The translations under genes and the position numbers were made by a program. From positions 47,508-111,507 of the forward strand of contig CCNC01000042.1 in the NCBI GenBank assembly GCA_000824845.1: a stretch of 64,000 nucleotides of DNA, in the 5' to 3' direction. Below the pieces are notes generated by a model, which was not told the origin of the DNA, searched no databases, and saw only the letters and a program-made list of their open reading frames with translations. Of the stretch, positions 63,884 to 64,000 are shown in pieces (position 1 is the stretch's first letter; each line of letters begins with the position of its first letter). The DNA is from Mesorhizobium sp. ORS 3359 (GTDB lineage: Bacteria > Pseudomonadota > Alphaproteobacteria > Rhizobiales > Rhizobiaceae).

Positions 63884-64000
63884 TCAGCCGCCTGCCTTGT
63901 TCACCAGCAGCGGGATGATCCGATCGGTCTTGGCGACGGCCGGGCGGCCTGAGCCGGCATAGGGGATGCCCAGCGCATCCCAGGTCTCGACCAGCGCGTC
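63884..64000 (-). CDS. C-terminal fragment of an unknown gene (cut by window edge)
   Basis: The last 38 codons of a leftward gene, ending at TGA 63884-63886. The visible part reads ETWDALGIPYAGSGRPAV and IIPLLVNKAGG. It is too short for a family call. It lies 79 bases upstream of the DUF2267 gene. Confidence 0.55.
   Translation of the reverse strand, partial: DALVETWDALGIPYAGSGRPAVAKTDRIIPLLVNKAGG

Noticed and set aside
1..64000. Mobile elements, integrases, tRNA-linked attachment sites, rRNA or tRNA genes
   Set aside because: No transposase, integrase or RNA gene was recognised by eye on either strand.

Overview
The window looks like chromosome of a GC-rich alphaproteobacterium of the Rhizobiales. 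A Mesorhizobium- or Rhizobium-like host is inferred from the 'imp'-type type VI secretion gene order, the FnrN/FixK-type anaeroboxes, the DUF3775 and host-attachment proteins, and codon usage. There is no rRNA, tRNA, CRISPR array, transposase or phage gene in it.

Positions 1-28,731 hold a type VI secretion (T6SS) locus. From a divergent centre at about 25.6-25.9 kb, clpV reads right. A long, tightly packed operon reads left: tssA-tssB-tssC-hcp-tssE-tssF-tssG-tagH-tssJ-tssK-tssL-tssM-tagF. It continues into an effector module: DUF2169 adaptor, pseudo-ketosynthase, PAAR-like (DUF4150) protein with a C-terminal nuclease-like tip, DUF3396-type immunity protein, and an unknown 259-residue protein. 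Facing it from the left are vgrG (with a needle of 24 octads), a DUF6484 gene and a HEAT-repeat gene split by one in-frame TGA. A second FHA gene runs off the left edge.

Positions 28.8-35.1 kb hold a sulfide-response unit. A BigR/SqrR-like ArsR repressor with its two cysteines 66 residues apart is divergent from sulfide:quinone oxidoreductase. Downstream are a DUF2892 membrane protein and an RND efflux pair. An ATTC-N8-GAAT operator lies inside the predicted sqr promoter, and a strong hairpin separates the sulfide genes from the pump genes.

Positions 35.1-61 kb form a low-oxygen island. Eleven sites matching TTGA(T/C/G)-N4-(A/G)TCAA stand in front of genes for: a host-attachment protein; two small unknown proteins; universal stress proteins (three copies in all); a flavin reductase; a phasin and PHA synthase; a cytochrome c with a DUF3775 protein; a second GroEL without GroES; a CxxC protein; and arcDABC (arginine deiminase pathway). 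A P-type ATPase, an ABC efflux system, a cupredoxin, an alpha/beta hydrolase and an MFS transporter sit among them. The inferred theme is survival and ATP supply under oxygen limitation: arginine fermentation, carbon storage, chaperoning and ion export.

Positions 60.9-64 kb hold a left-reading group: DUF2267, phosphoribosyltransferase, PPOX flavoprotein and MgtC/DUF4010 membrane protein. A gene fragment enters from the right edge.

Protein assignments come from reading motifs by eye. No database search was run.
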